Positions 1 through 11,273 of a DNA stretch of 64,000 bases are shown one piece after another. The translations under genes were made by a program, and so were the position numbers. Source of the stretch: Rhizobium sp. GN54 (lineage in GTDB: Bacteria > Pseudomonadota > Alphaproteobacteria > Rhizobiales > Rhizobiaceae); assembly GCF_021026345.1 (NCBI RefSeq), contig NZ_JAJNCZ010000003.1, positions 434,001 to 498,000 on the forward strand, read 5' to 3'. The notes under the pieces were generated by a model. The model made no database searches, was not told the origin of the DNA, and saw only the letters and a list, made by a program, of their open reading frames with translations. The first letter of the stretch is position 1. Each line of letters starts with the position of its first letter.

Positions 1-909
1 GAGGCCGATGTCGTAGCGCTTCGACAGCAGCGCCAGCGCCTTCACCTTCGGCAGGAGTTCGCCCGTGACGCGCCCGGCCTGCGCACGCGAATAGCGCGGA
101 TGCAGGGCGGAGAGCTTGATGGAGATGCCGGGGCCCTCATAGATGCCGCGGCCGGCAGAGGCCTTGCCGATGGCGTGGATGGCGGCCTCGTAGTCGCGGT
201 AGTAGCGCTCGGCATCGGCCGCCGTCGTCGCCGCCTCGCCCAGCATGTCGTAGGAATAACGGAAGCCCTTCTGCTCCAGCGCCCGCGAACGGTTGAGCGC
301 CTCGTCGATCGTCTCGCCGGTGACGAACTGCTCGCCCATCATCCGCATCGCCATGTCGACGCCGCGACGGATCACAGGCTCGCCGCAGCGGGCGATCAGA
401 CGGGTCAGCGCGGCGGAGAGGCTGCGGTCGTTGACGGTGCCGGTGAGCTTGCCGGTGACGACGAGGCCCCAGGTCGCGGCATTGACGAACAGCGAGCGAC
501 CGCCGCCGATATGCGACTTCCAGTCTCCGTCGGCGATCTTGTCGCGGATGAGCGCATCGCGGGTCGCCGTGTCGGGAATGCGCAGCAGTGCTTCGGCCAG
601 GCACATCAGCGCCACGCCTTCCTGGCTCGACAGCGAATATTCATGCACCAGCCCCTCGACGCCGGTGCCCTTGTGCTTGGCGCGCAGCGCCGTGATCAGC
701 TTGCGGGCGGTGGCGGCGATGGCGGCACGCTGCCCGGGCGGAACCGTCGCCGCCTCCAGGAGCGGCTGCAGGCATTCGGCCTCGGGACGGCGGTAGGCGG
801 CGGTGATCGCCTGGCGGAGCGGATTTTGCGGGCGCAGCGGCGGGGCAAAATCGGCAAAGGGGCGACCGGCAGGGATCGCGGCTTCCGGGGAAGAGGAGGT
901 CTTGGTCAT
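1..909 (-). CDS. putA: PutA, bifunctional proline dehydrogenase / glutamate semialdehyde dehydrogenase (N-terminal 303 residues, cut by window edge)
   Basis: Oxidises proline to glutamate in two steps; only the N-terminal 303 residues, leading into the FAD proline dehydrogenase domain, lie in the window. The start ATG is at 909 on the minus strand and the frame stays open to base 1. Readable family segments include VEGLVHEYSLSSQEGVALM, DWKSHIGGGRSLFVNAATWG and GPGISIKLSALHPRYSRAQ. The first 40 residues (MTKTSSSPEAAIPAG...) show no ribbon-helix-helix, so this PutA should not repress its own gene as the enterobacterial protein does. That fits the divergent Lrp-type regulator next door. The C-terminal dehydrogenase half is outside the window. 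Confidence 0.93.
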   Translation of the reverse strand, partial: MTKTSSSPEAAIPAGRPFADFAPPLRPQNPLRQAITAAYRRPEAECLQPLLEAATVPPGQRAAIAATARKLITALRAKHKGTGVEGLVHEYSLSSQEGVALMCLAEALLRIPDTATRDALIRDKIADGDWKSHIGGGRSLFVNAATWGLVVTGKLTGTVNDRSLSAALTRLIARCGEPVIRRGVDMAMRMMGEQFVTGETIDEALNRSRALEQKGFRYSYDMLGEAATTAADAERYYRDYEAAIHAIGKASAGRGIYEGPGISIKLSALHPRYSRAQAGRVTGELLPKVKALALLSKRYDIGL

Positions 910-1101
910 GGTGGCGCGCTCTCGGAAAGATGGGGCAATTCGACCGGCCGTCCGGCCGGGCCGCGCCGCTTCGCCGGTCATCCCCGGCGCGCCCTCTCGC
1001 AGCGGAGCGATGGTAGCATCGATGCGAATTCCATGTTGACTTGATTTTGCGACAGATTAGGCCGATCAATCTGATTAGAACTCGTTTTTAAGGCAAACTG
1101 A
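910..1101. promoter_or_regulatory. putA-putR divergent control region
   Basis: This 192-base gap separates the outward-facing putA and Lrp-type genes and must hold both promoters. A TTGACT hexamer at 1036-1041 is a possible -35 for the regulator, but no convincing -10 sits 17 bases on. The AT-rich stretch at about 1040-1090 is the likely Lrp-type binding zone. The assignment rests on position rather than on a clean motif. Confidence 0.45.
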
Positions 1102-1602
1102 ATGGCAAAGGCGCAAACCATCGACGATTTGGACCAGTTCGACATTCGCATCCTCGACGTGCTCAGCCAGGACGGACGGATCTCCGTGACAGAGTTGTCC
1201 AGGCGGGTGGGATTGTCAAAGACGCCGTGCCAGGCGCGGCTGAAGCGGCTGATCGACGAGGGCTTCATCCTCGGCTTCCACGCCGAGATCAACCTGCGCA
1301 AGCTCGGCCTCGACCATATCGCCTTTGCCGAGGTCAAGCTGTCGGACACGCGCGAGAAGGCGCTCGAGGCGTTCAACAGCGCCGTGCGCCGCATTCAGGA
1401 GGTGGAGGAGTGCCACATGATCGCGGGCTCCTTCGACTATCTTCTGAAGGTGCGCACCTCCGATATCCGGAGATATCGCGAGGTGCTGGGGGAAAAGATC
1501 TCCAGCCTGCCGAACGTCGCCAACACCTCGACCTTCGTCGTCATGCAGGCGGTCAAGGACAGTGGCGCAGCAAGCCCGGCGCTCACGGATGTCACGCGGT
1601 GA
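1102..1602 (+). CDS. putR: Lrp/AsnC family transcriptional regulator, probable PutR activator of putA
   Basis: A 166-residue DNA-binding regulator. Residues about 10-70 form the winged helix-turn-helix (ISVTELSRRVGLSKTPCQAR is the recognition region), and residues about 75-150 form the RAM/AsnC effector domain (AFAEVKLSDTREKALEAF, ECHMIAGSFDYLLKVRTSD). The length is normal for the family. In alphaproteobacteria the gene divergent from putA encodes PutR, which activates putA in response to proline; the function here is inferred from that arrangement and from the PutA N-terminus. The start ATG lies 192 bases from the putA start. Confidence 0.9.
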   Translation: MAKAQTIDDLDQFDIRILDVLSQDGRISVTELSRRVGLSKTPCQARLKRLIDEGFILGFHAEINLRKLGLDHIAFAEVKLSDTREKALEAFNSAVRRIQEVEECHMIAGSFDYLLKVRTSDIRRYREVLGEKISSLPNVANTSTFVVMQAVKDSGAASPALTDVTR

Positions 1603-1682
1603 AACGGAATAACGAAGCGGAAACCTGACGTTAACCATGCGCCCCGTATGCAGGACCGATCGCATACGAGGGGACAGCATTC

Positions 1683-1982
1683 ATGAGCGCCGCATCCGCA
1701 ACCGCCCGCCCGACGACGAGCACGGCTCCGATTCCGTTTCCGATCGCAAGGCGGACGAAGGTGGTGCGCCGCTGCGCCGCCGAACTGGAGGCCCTGCATG
1801 GCGAGCCGGCGCTGGTCTACTGGCGTTCCGAATGCCGCAAGCTCGCCGAGGAACTGCTCTCGCTCGGCTGCGAGGAGGCCGAGATGCGCCTGCAGGTGCT
1901 CGACTTCCAGGACGAGGTCCAGGCCGAACTGCGCCGCCGGCAGGAGGCCCGCAGCCTGCGCGAAAACGCCGGCACGGCCTGA
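1683..1982 (+). CDS. Small DUF6074-like protein of unknown function
   Basis: A 99-residue soluble protein with no signal peptide or membrane segment. After a low-complexity Thr/Ala/Pro start it has the pattern FPIARRTKVVRRCAAEL, then YWRSECRKLAEEL and EMRLQVLDFQDEVQAELRRR. This resembles the rhizobial DUF6074 family, which has an arginine-rich FPxARR segment followed by helices. A GGGGA purine run precedes the ATG. The gene stands alone between putR and the Rrf2 regulator. The function is unknown and the family assignment is from memory of the pattern, so moderate. Confidence 0.7.
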   Translation: MSAASATARPTTSTAPIPFPIARRTKVVRRCAAELEALHGEPALVYWRSECRKLAEELLSLGCEEAEMRLQVLDFQDEVQAELRRRQEARSLRENAGTA

Positions 1983-2077
1983 TTCGCCCACCCCGCCCAC
2001 GCCCGCTCATGACCATGCGCACAGACATGTGACGCAGTTCACGGATTGTGCCGGCGAAATATATATTTTTTATATGT

Positions 2078-2100
2078 TTTTAGGATCTGCGTGCCTAAAA
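2078..2100. promoter_or_regulatory. Inverted repeat TTTTAGG-N9-CCTAAAA upstream of the Rrf2 gene
   Basis: Perfect 7-base arms at 2078-2084 and 2094-2100 enclose nine bases. The repeat lies 130 bases upstream of the Rrf2 start, just after a strongly AT-rich run (2058-2081) unusual in this GC-rich sequence. The size and symmetry suit a dimeric regulator, possibly autoregulation by Rrf2, but no binding partner can be read from sequence. Confidence 0.4.
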
Positions 2101-2230
2101 TGCGGCGGAATCATCCCTATGGATGACAGCTATTCGATCCCCCCGGGATAGACGGTCGGTTTCCGGCAGGCGGGCACGCTTCGTGCGCGTCCCGCCCGGA
2201 AACATTTTGCATCTGGAAAGCAGTAAAGAC

Positions 2231-2731
2231 ATGCTGACGAAGAAGGGTAAGTACGGGTTGAAGGCCTTGGTCGATCTGGCGCGGCTGGCGCCCGGCGAGA
2301 CGGCTTTCGTCAGCGAGATCGCGCTCCGCAACAACATCCCGAAGAAGTTCCTCGACACGATCCTGCTCGAACTGCGCAACGCCGGCATCCTGCGCTCCAA
2401 GAAGGGTCCCGGCGGCGGCTATGCGCTGTCGCATCCCGCATCCGCGATCAGGATCGGCCATGCCATCCGCGTGCTGGATGGGCCGCTGGCGCCGATCCGC
2501 TGCGCCAGCCGCACCGCCTACGAGGCCTGCGACGATTGCGCCGATCCGCAGGCCTGCCAGGTTCGCCGCGCCATGACCGACGTCCGCGACGCAATCGCCG
2601 CCATTCTCGACACGATGACGCTGGAGCAGTTCGTCGCCGCCCCCGGTGCCGCAGGCCTCGTCGACGACGAGATCGAAGCGCAGGAGGCTGCAGGCCTGGC
2701 GCCTCTCGAAAGGGCGCGTGCCGGACAATGA
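2231..2731 (+). CDS. Rrf2 family transcriptional regulator, probable Fe-S cluster sensor
   Basis: A 166-residue winged-helix regulator of the IscR/NsrR/RirA superfamily. It opens MLTKKGKYGLKALVDLARL, has the recognition region ALRNNIPKKFLDTILLEL and the wing SKKGPGGGYALS. Four cysteines fall at about residues 91, 100, 103 and 109, covering the zone where family members hold a [2Fe-2S] or [4Fe-4S] cluster, so redox, iron or sulfur sensing is plausible. The ATG at 2231 is chosen because the family N-terminus begins there; the frame is open further upstream without family-like sequence. It is not an obvious RirA or IscR by context, since no isc/suf genes are adjacent. Confidence 0.85.
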   Translation: MLTKKGKYGLKALVDLARLAPGETAFVSEIALRNNIPKKFLDTILLELRNAGILRSKKGPGGGYALSHPASAIRIGHAIRVLDGPLAPIRCASRTAYEACDDCADPQACQVRRAMTDVRDAIAAILDTMTLEQFVAAPGAAGLVDDEIEAQEAAGLAPLERARAGQ

Positions 2732-2751
2732 CGACTGCGGCGCCGGCCGTC

Positions 2752-2773
2752 CTATAGAGCACCAAATCTATAG
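2752..2773. promoter_or_regulatory. Inverted repeat CTATAGA-N8-TCTATAG
   Basis: Perfect 7-base arms at 2752-2758 and 2767-2773, directly after the Rrf2 stop and just upstream of a TTGACA hexamer at 2778-2783. The core TCTATAGA recurs at 3385-3392 ahead of the FAD protein gene. It is a candidate operator for the adjacent small gene, possibly bound by the neighbouring Rrf2 protein; that link is inference. Confidence 0.5.
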
Positions 2774-2812
2774 ACTATTGACATTCGCCTTGTTTCCGCC
2801 ATGATCCCTTCA

Positions 2813-2828
2813 CGGTCGTTAACGACCG
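2813..2828. promoter_or_regulatory. Perfect 16-base palindrome between promoter and small gene
   Basis: CGGTCGTTAACGACCG is fully self-complementary with no spacer. It sits about 30 bases downstream of the TTGACA hexamer at 2778-2783 and just ahead of the AGGAG at 2838-2842 and the ATG at 2850. That is the expected place for a repressor operator or a 5'-UTR hairpin. Confidence 0.45.
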
Positions 2829-2849
2829 GGGAAGATCAGGAGTGGGCGC

Positions 2850-3050
2850 ATGTTCTATATGGGCGGAATGACGCTTGGCTATTTCTCTCCGCATCCGGCC
2901 GAAGCAGGCGCGGGCGATCCGGGAGAGGCGCCATCCGTCACCGACCGGAAGACGGAGCGCAAGGGGCTCCTGGACTTCCTCAAGCCCGTTTCCCAGGCAC
3001 CGAAGTCACCGCGCCGGCCGCCGGCCTGGCCGATCCACGTCTTCTATTGA
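2850..3050 (+). CDS. Small hypothetical protein (66 residues)
   Basis: Not recognised. The ATG is preceded by AGGAG at 2838-2842 with good spacing, and upstream lie a TTGACA hexamer, an inverted repeat and a palindrome, so the gene looks deliberately controlled. The product opens MFYMGGMTLGYFSPHPAEAG, has a basic centre (TDRKTERKGLLDFLK) and ends in a proline-rich tail. There is no convincing signal peptide or transmembrane segment. Position suggests it may belong to the Rrf2 regulon. Moderate confidence that it is translated; no function offered. Confidence 0.55.
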   Translation: MFYMGGMTLGYFSPHPAEAGAGDPGEAPSVTDRKTERKGLLDFLKPVSQAPKSPRRPPAWPIHVFY

Positions 3051-3509
3051 CGGCGACGGCATCTGCCCGGCGAGCGAAGCGGGGCCGGACGCTCGGACGG
3101 GCATTCAGCCGGACCCACCGCCCGGTGTTGCGATCGACGCCCGCCTTCTCTGACACGACATCGCGGTCCGGCCTGCCGGATCGGATCGACTCGAGGAGCG
3201 ATGCGGCCGCAGGGTCGACGAATTTCCCCACAGATTGAATGATGAATGGCCACGCGGGCGCACAGGGACTGTATCCCGCAAGCACTATGTCTTCAGGTTC
3301 GGGCATTGCCTGCGGCAGGAAACCGGCGTTCCGGGCCTCCGCTACTCCCCTCTGCGGAAGGCTTCCCGCAGTGCAAAATTATATTCTATAGATTTTATAG
3401 AAAATTGCGTTATCATCTCGTCCCTGCGCCCCTGAGGCCGTACCCGATACCGGGCCGGCCGTTTCCGGCCGATGCCGGAGGGATGCGCAAACAAGGGAGA
3501 GAACGCGCC
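3051..3509. other. 459-base gap with inverted repeat at 3384-3402 before the FAD protein gene
   Basis: No convincing gene is seen. The notable element is TTCTATA-N5-TATAGAA at 3384-3402, in an AT-rich island (3376-3406), containing the same TCTATAGA core as the repeat at 2752-2773. It lies about 110 bases upstream of the ATG at 3510 and probably marks the promoter or operator. The open frame running upstream of 3510 through this region is not protein-like. Confidence 0.5.
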
Positions 3510-4880
3510 ATGTCTTCTCGCAACGCTGTCAGGGCAAACCCTTCGATGCAGCCGGCCGACGGCCATCCGCACATCGCCATCGTCGGACGCGGCCCGGCCG
3601 GCATGACGACGGCGATCGCCCTGCTGCGCCGCCTGCGCCGGCCGTTCCACCTGTGGATGATCGACGCGGCCGACTTTCCCCAGAGCTTCGGCAACGGCCC
3701 CGCCGGGCAGGCGCTGATGAGCGAGCGGGCGGGCCAGCTGTCCGCGCTCGCCGACCGGCCGCTGGATTTCGTCGACTGGCTGAAGGCCGGCCTGGACAGC
3801 GGGCGCGGCACCGTTCTGGCACTTCGCGGCTTCGAAAACGTCTATGTGCCGCGCTCGGTCTTCCGCGACTATCTGACGGCCCGTTTCGGCGAGGCGTTCG
3901 CCGCCCGTCGCGACACGACGGTCCAGACCGTCACCGCCGCCGTCGCCGCCCTTCGGCCGGCTTCGGGGGGCCGCCTCTGCCTGGTGCTCGACGACGGAAG
4001 CGAAATGGCCTTCGACCAGGTTTTCCTGTCGACCGGACATGGCCGGCAAGGGGGCGAGGCCGCCTCCTGGCGCACCGCCGAACAGCTTCTCTGGAGCCGG
4101 CAGCGCAAGGCCGGCACGCCTCTTCTCGTGGCGGGAGACGGACCCCGCATGACGGCCATCCTGCTGCATCTGCGCGCAAGCGGCCATTCGGGCCAGATCC
4201 GCATCCTCTCGGAAGGCGGCCGCCTCCCCGAACCGCATACGGCCACGCTCGTCGATCCGCTGACGCCGGCGGTCTCGGCAGCGACAAACCTCGCCGAAAC
4301 GCTGCGCCACCTGCGCACCGACAGCGCCCGCAACATCGCGGCCGGCGGCAGCTGGCAGGCGGTGACCGATGGCCTGAACTGCCAGTGGCCCGCCTTCTGG
4401 CGCGCGCTTCCGCCGGAGGCGCGCAAGCGCTACTGGCGCCATCTGCGCGCCCTGCATCGCATCCGCTCCGAGAGGATCGCGCCGGAACTGCACGGCAGGC
4501 TCCTGCGCGACCTGCGCAATCCCGCGACCGAACTGGTCGACGCCCGCGTCATCGGCACGGTGGCGGACGGCGTCCTCGTCAGGCGAAGGGGCAGCCAGAG
4601 GGCGGACGTCATGCCCGGACGGCTGATCGACTGCAGGGAGGACATAGCCCGGCCGGCAGACGGCCTGCTGCCCGAACAGGGGCCGACCATGCACGTGGAA
4701 GACGACGGAAGGCTGATACGATGGGGCGCGGCCGCTCCCGGCCTGCATGTCCTCGGCCGCGCCGCCGGTTGCCTCAGGCCCGATATCCGGCTGTTCGCGG
4801 ACACGGTCCGGCAGATCTATCGGGCGGCGACCCGGCTCGACGCCTTGCGCGCCGACGTTTCATCCCGCTCCCGGGCCTGA
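3510..4880 (+). CDS. FAD/NAD(P)-binding protein, NAD_binding_9-like, substrate unknown
   Basis: A 456-residue predicted flavoprotein. A dinucleotide-binding motif sits near the N-terminus (HIAIVGRGPAGMTTAIALL), followed by SFGNGPAGQALMSERAGQLS, which is typical of this family. A second nucleotide-binding region (LLVAGDGPRMTAILLHLRAS) lies near the middle, and the C-terminal AAPGLHVLGRAAG segment closes the FAD fold. The ATG at 3510 is preferred because AGGGAGA lies just upstream and the fold begins shortly after. The gene is monocistronic and preceded by a TCTATAGA-type inverted repeat. Homologues often sit with sulfur or siderophore genes, but nothing here fixes the substrate. Confidence 0.8.
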   Translation: MSSRNAVRANPSMQPADGHPHIAIVGRGPAGMTTAIALLRRLRRPFHLWMIDAADFPQSFGNGPAGQALMSERAGQLSALADRPLDFVDWLKAGLDSGRGTVLALRGFENVYVPRSVFRDYLTARFGEAFAARRDTTVQTVTAAVAALRPASGGRLCLVLDDGSEMAFDQVFLSTGHGRQGGEAASWRTAEQLLWSRQRKAGTPLLVAGDGPRMTAILLHLRASGHSGQIRILSEGGRLPEPHTATLVDPLTPAVSAATNLAETLRHLRTDSARNIAAGGSWQAVTDGLNCQWPAFWRALPPEARKRYWRHLRALHRIRSERIAPELHGRLLRDLRNPATELVDARVIGTVADGVLVRRRGSQRADVMPGRLIDCREDIARPADGLLPEQGPTMHVEDDGRLIRWGAAAPGLHVLGRAAGCLRPDIRLFADTVRQIYRAATRLDALRADVSSRSRA

Positions 4881-5112
4881 AGGGAACGCCACCCGGCATG
4901 GCTCGCCGCCACCGCCGCGACGCCGGAAGAGAGATACGGGATGCGGACAGGCGAAGGCAGCCGGCGACGGACGTTTTCGCCCCGTCCGGTTTTTCCTTTT
5001 ATTTCAACAGCCTGCATATCCGGCTTCCCCCCGCCCGCGAAGATTGCGGCCAGATGTGATCGCGCCGGCGCAAATTGCCGTTGACTCTTTTTCTCCGTTC
5101 TGGAATCCATAA

Positions 5113-5127
5113 GAACATAACAGGAAC
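5113..5127 (+). promoter_or_regulatory. LexA (SOS) box GAAC-N7-GAAC upstream of imuA
   Basis: GAAC at 5113-5116 and GAAC at 5124-5127 are separated by exactly seven bases, the direct-repeat SOS box of alphaproteobacterial LexA. It lies 20 bases ahead of the chosen imuA ATG, so the mutagenesis cassette should be LexA-repressed and induced by DNA damage. The preceding 4881-5112 shows no gene. Confidence 0.88.
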
Positions 5128-5146
5128 AAACAAGGGAATGAACGTC

Positions 5147-6127
5147 ATGGCAATGCCTGCCCTGGCGCGCGAGCAGCTTTTTGCGCTGCGCGAAACGATC
5201 GCGCGCATCGAGAACGCCGACGGGCCGGGCCTCGTCCCGCGCAAGCAGCGCTGGCAGTGGGATGCGCCCCAATCGCCGCGCCAGTCGTCGTCCCAGTCGT
5301 CGTCCCAGCCGCCGGGCGACACCCCGGCCGCGCACCGCCCCGATGAAACGGACGCCCTGGAGGTCGTGTTCGAGGGCGGCCTTCCGGATCGGGGCCTGGT
5401 CGAGATCCGCAATTCCCAGACGAGGGACATGGGGGCCGCGAGCGGATTTTCGCTCGCCCTGGCCGCGATGCGGCAGGAGCAGGCAGGCACCGGGGCAACC
5501 CTCTGGATCAGCCAGGCCCTGGCGCTCTCGGAGGCCGGAACGCCCTATGCGCCGGGACTGAGAAAACACGGCCTCGATCCGGCACGGTTTCTTCTCGCCC
5601 GGCCGCGGACGGTTCAGGATGCGCTGTGGATGGCCGAGGCCGCGCTCGGCGTTTCCGCCTTTTCGGCCGTGATCCTGGAGATCCGCGGCAATCCCGACTG
5701 CTTCGGCCTGACCGAAAGCCGCCGCCTGCAACTGCGTGCCAGGGCGGCCGGCACGCTTCTGCTCCTGCTGCGCCAGGCGGGCGAGGAGGAGGCGAGCAGC
5801 GCGCGCTGTCGCCTGCGCGTCGAGCCGGCGCCTGCCGGCGAACGGCCGCTGCCGGACGGATCGACGCTTCCCGGCAGTCTCGGCAACCCGGCCTTTCTCG
5901 TCACGCCGGAGAAAAGCAAGATCGCCGACCCGCTCGGCATGCTCCTGGAGTGGAACCCCGATGACCGCCGCTTTCACCGCCTCCAACCCCGCCCCGAATT
6001 CCATCCCGTCGCTCCTCGCCCGGAACGGCGAACACAGGAGCCTCTGCCTCTGGTTTCCCTATCTTCCCGCCGACCGGGTGGCGCGGGCGCGCTGGGGGCG
6101 GTCGTGGCTTTCGAGGGGACGCCCTGA
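5147..6127 (+). CDS. imuA: ImuA, RecA-like SOS mutagenesis accessory protein
   Basis: A 326-residue protein of the damage-inducible mutasome (ImuA-ImuB-DnaE2). It has a RecA-like fold: LALAAMRQEQAGTGATLWIS and YAPGLRKHGLDPARFLLARP are family-typical, as is [19 protein letters not shown] near the C-terminus. The ATG at 5147 has AAGGGA nine bases upstream; an in-frame ATG at 5138 is too close to that Shine-Dalgarno sequence. A short Ser/Gln repeat occurs near residue 45. The 3' end overlaps imuB by 167 bases. Expression should follow the LexA box at 5113. In Caulobacter ImuA supports induced mutagenesis with ImuB and DnaE2. Confidence 0.9.
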   Translation: MAMPALAREQLFALRETIARIENADGPGLVPRKQRWQWDAPQSPRQSSSQSSSQPPGDTPAAHRPDETDALEVVFEGGLPDRGLVEIRNSQTRDMGAASGFSLALAAMRQEQAGTGATLWISQALALSEAGTPYAPGLRKHGLDPARFLLARPRTVQDALWMAEAALGVSAFSAVILEIRGNPDCFGLTESRRLQLRARAAGTLLLLLRQAGEEEASSARCRLRVEPAPAGERPLPDGSTLPGSLGNPAFLVTPEKSKIADPLGMLLEWNPDDRRFHRLQPRPEFHPVAPRPERRTQEPLPLVSLSSRRPGGAGALGAVVAFEGTP

Positions 6128-7615
6128 CCATCCGCCCGTGGCTTTCGCCGGCCGCAGCGGCACGGCCGTCCAGATCGCCTTCCTCGACCGGGAGGCCGAG
6201 CGGACCGGCCTGCGCAAGGGGCAGGGGGTTACGGAAGCGCGCGCCATCTGCCCGTCGCTGGATGTCCTTCCCGCAGACCCAGCGGCCGACCGGACCCTCC
6301 TCGAGGCGCTTGCCGACTGGTGCGACCGCTACACCCCGCTCGTGGCGCTGGACGGGGACGACGGGCTCCACCTCGACATCACCGGCTGCACCCATCTGCA
6401 TGGCGGCGAACGGGCACTGCTCGACGGCGTTCTGTCCTCGCTCTTCGCGCTCGGCATCGAGGCCCGCGGGGCGATTTCGTCTTCGGTCGGCCTGTCCTGG
6501 GCGGCCGCCCATTTTGGCGATGGCGGCGTGATCGATCCCGATGCGGCGCGGGAAACGCTCGCGCCGCTGCCGGTCGCGGCATTGCGCCTGCCCGAAGAAG
6601 TGGTCGGCCCGCTCGGCCGCGTCGGGCTGAAGACGGTCGGCGACCTTTTCCCCCTGCCCCGCGCGCCCCTTGCCCGCCGCTTCGGCCCGCTGCCGCTGCT
6701 GCGCCTGGACCAGGCGCTGGGGCTGGAGGACGAGCCGGTCTCGCCGCGCCTGCCGGTGCCGATGCTGTCGGCCGAGCGCCGGCTTTTCGACACGGTCCGC
6801 TCCGAGGACGACATCCTGGCGCTCGCCGCCCATCTCGCCGGCACCCTCAGGGAAGGGCTCGAGCGGCGCGGCGAGGGCGGCCGCCTGTTCGCGCTGCTGC
6901 TCTTTCGGGTCGATGGCCGGGTCTTCCGCATCCATGCGGCGACCTCCACCCCCTTGCGCGATCCCCACCGCATCGCCCTTGTCTTCCGCGAGCGGCTCGC
7001 GGCCGTGCATGACGACCTGGACGCCGGCTACGGCTTCGAGATCGTCCGCCTGTGCGTGCTGCGGAGCGAGGTCTTCGAAACGGTGCAGGAGGGCTTTTCC
7101 GCAAGAACGGATGCGGACCGCTCGCTTTCGGCCTTCGCCGAGCGGGTCGTGGCCCGCTTCGGCCCGGAAAGCCTGCTCGCCGTCACCCTTCCCGAGAGCC
7201 ATGTGCCGGAGCGCGCGGCCCGCCTTGTCTCCGTCCGCGACCTTTGGGAGGACGGGGGCGCCGCGGCGGAGACGCTGGCCGCGTCCACATCTCCCGAAGG
7301 CCGCCCCCCAAGTAGCCTTTCCTTGGGCGACCGGCCCCTTCGCCTGTTCACCCCGCCCGAACCGGTCGAGACCGTGGCCGGCGTGCCCGAGGATGCGCCG
7401 AAGACCTTCCGCTGGCGGCGCAGCTTCCACCGGATCACCCGGACGGAAGGGCCGGAGCGGATCGCCGCCGAATGGTGGATCGACGGCGAGGACCATCCGT
7501 CCCGCGACTACTTCCGCGTCGAGGACGACGCCGGCCGCCGCTACTGGCTTTTCCGCGAGGGGATCTACCGGGACGATGCGGCCCTTCCCCGCTGGTTCAT
7601 CCACGGTGTCTTCGC

Positions 7616-7619
<4 letters not shown>
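5961..7619 (+). CDS. imuB: ImuB, inactive Y-family polymerase homologue of the SOS mutasome
   Basis: A 552-residue Y-family-like protein. The N-terminus [18 protein letters not shown] stands where true Y-family polymerases carry their first catalytic aspartate, so it should act as the beta-clamp adaptor rather than a polymerase. The helix-hairpin-helix region ([19 protein letters not shown]) and little-finger-like region follow, and the C-terminal part ends [19 protein letters not shown] and [13 protein letters not shown]. The ATG at 5961 lies inside imuA, giving a 167-base overlap; a start nearer the conserved LCLWFPYLP cannot be excluded. The stop overlaps the dnaE2 ATG. Confidence 0.9.
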
Positions 7620-10969
<3,350 letters not shown>

Positions 10970-11157
10970 CGGCCGGTCGGATCGAGGTCGGGACCGGTCT
11001 TCCGCGAGACCCCGCTGCAGATCCAGGCTCTGTCCCGACGGCCGGGGAGAGGCGTCGATGCAACAAAAAGTGATCGCGCGCGAGGAAGGGTAAGCCATGC
11101 CGGAATTGGAGCTGGGCGGCCTCGCAACTTTTTGAAAAGACGAAGGAAACTGTCAAG

Positions 11158-11174
11158 TTTAGAACCAGTGTAAA
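11158..11174. promoter_or_regulatory. Partial match to Irr iron control element upstream of bfd-bfr
   Basis: TTTAGAA-CCA-GTGTAAA resembles the rhizobial Irr box TTTAGAA-N3-TTCTAAA: the left arm is perfect and the right arm matches 5 of 7. It lies about 30 bases upstream of the candidate -35. Irr commonly controls bacterioferritin genes in Rhizobiales. The match is imperfect, so this is a suggestion. Confidence 0.45.
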
Positions 11175-11205
11175 GAGAGCGGCAGCAGTGCTGACCTGTT
11201 TTATC

Positions 11206-11234
11206 TTGACAGCAAATATCGCCTTTTGCTTAAT
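11206..11234 (+). promoter_or_regulatory. Sigma-70 type promoter for bfd-bfr
   Basis: TTGACA at 11206-11211 (within CTTGACA, the preferred alphaproteobacterial form), a 17-base spacer and CTTAAT at 11229-11234. The hexamers end 40 bases ahead of the bfd ATG. Confidence 0.6.
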
Positions 11235-11273
11235 CGCAGGAAATCAGGCTATTGCGCATGGCAGGCAGAACAA

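Larger units (their letters stand above)
10970..11273. other. 304-base gap after dnaE2 holding the bfd-bfr control region
   Basis: No gene was found. The last 120 bases are AT-richer than the surroundings and contain the candidate iron box (11158-11174) and promoter (11206-11234) described separately. No U-tract terminator for dnaE2 was found. Confidence 0.5.

Noticed and set aside
2801-3238. 145-codon frame overlapping the small gene at 2850
   Set aside because: Its start lies inside the promoter and palindrome region, and its sequence is Arg/Ser-rich without features.
3246-3509. 88-residue N-terminal extension of the FAD protein
   Set aside because: The extension runs over an AT-rich operator-like region, and AGGGAGA supports the ATG at 3510.
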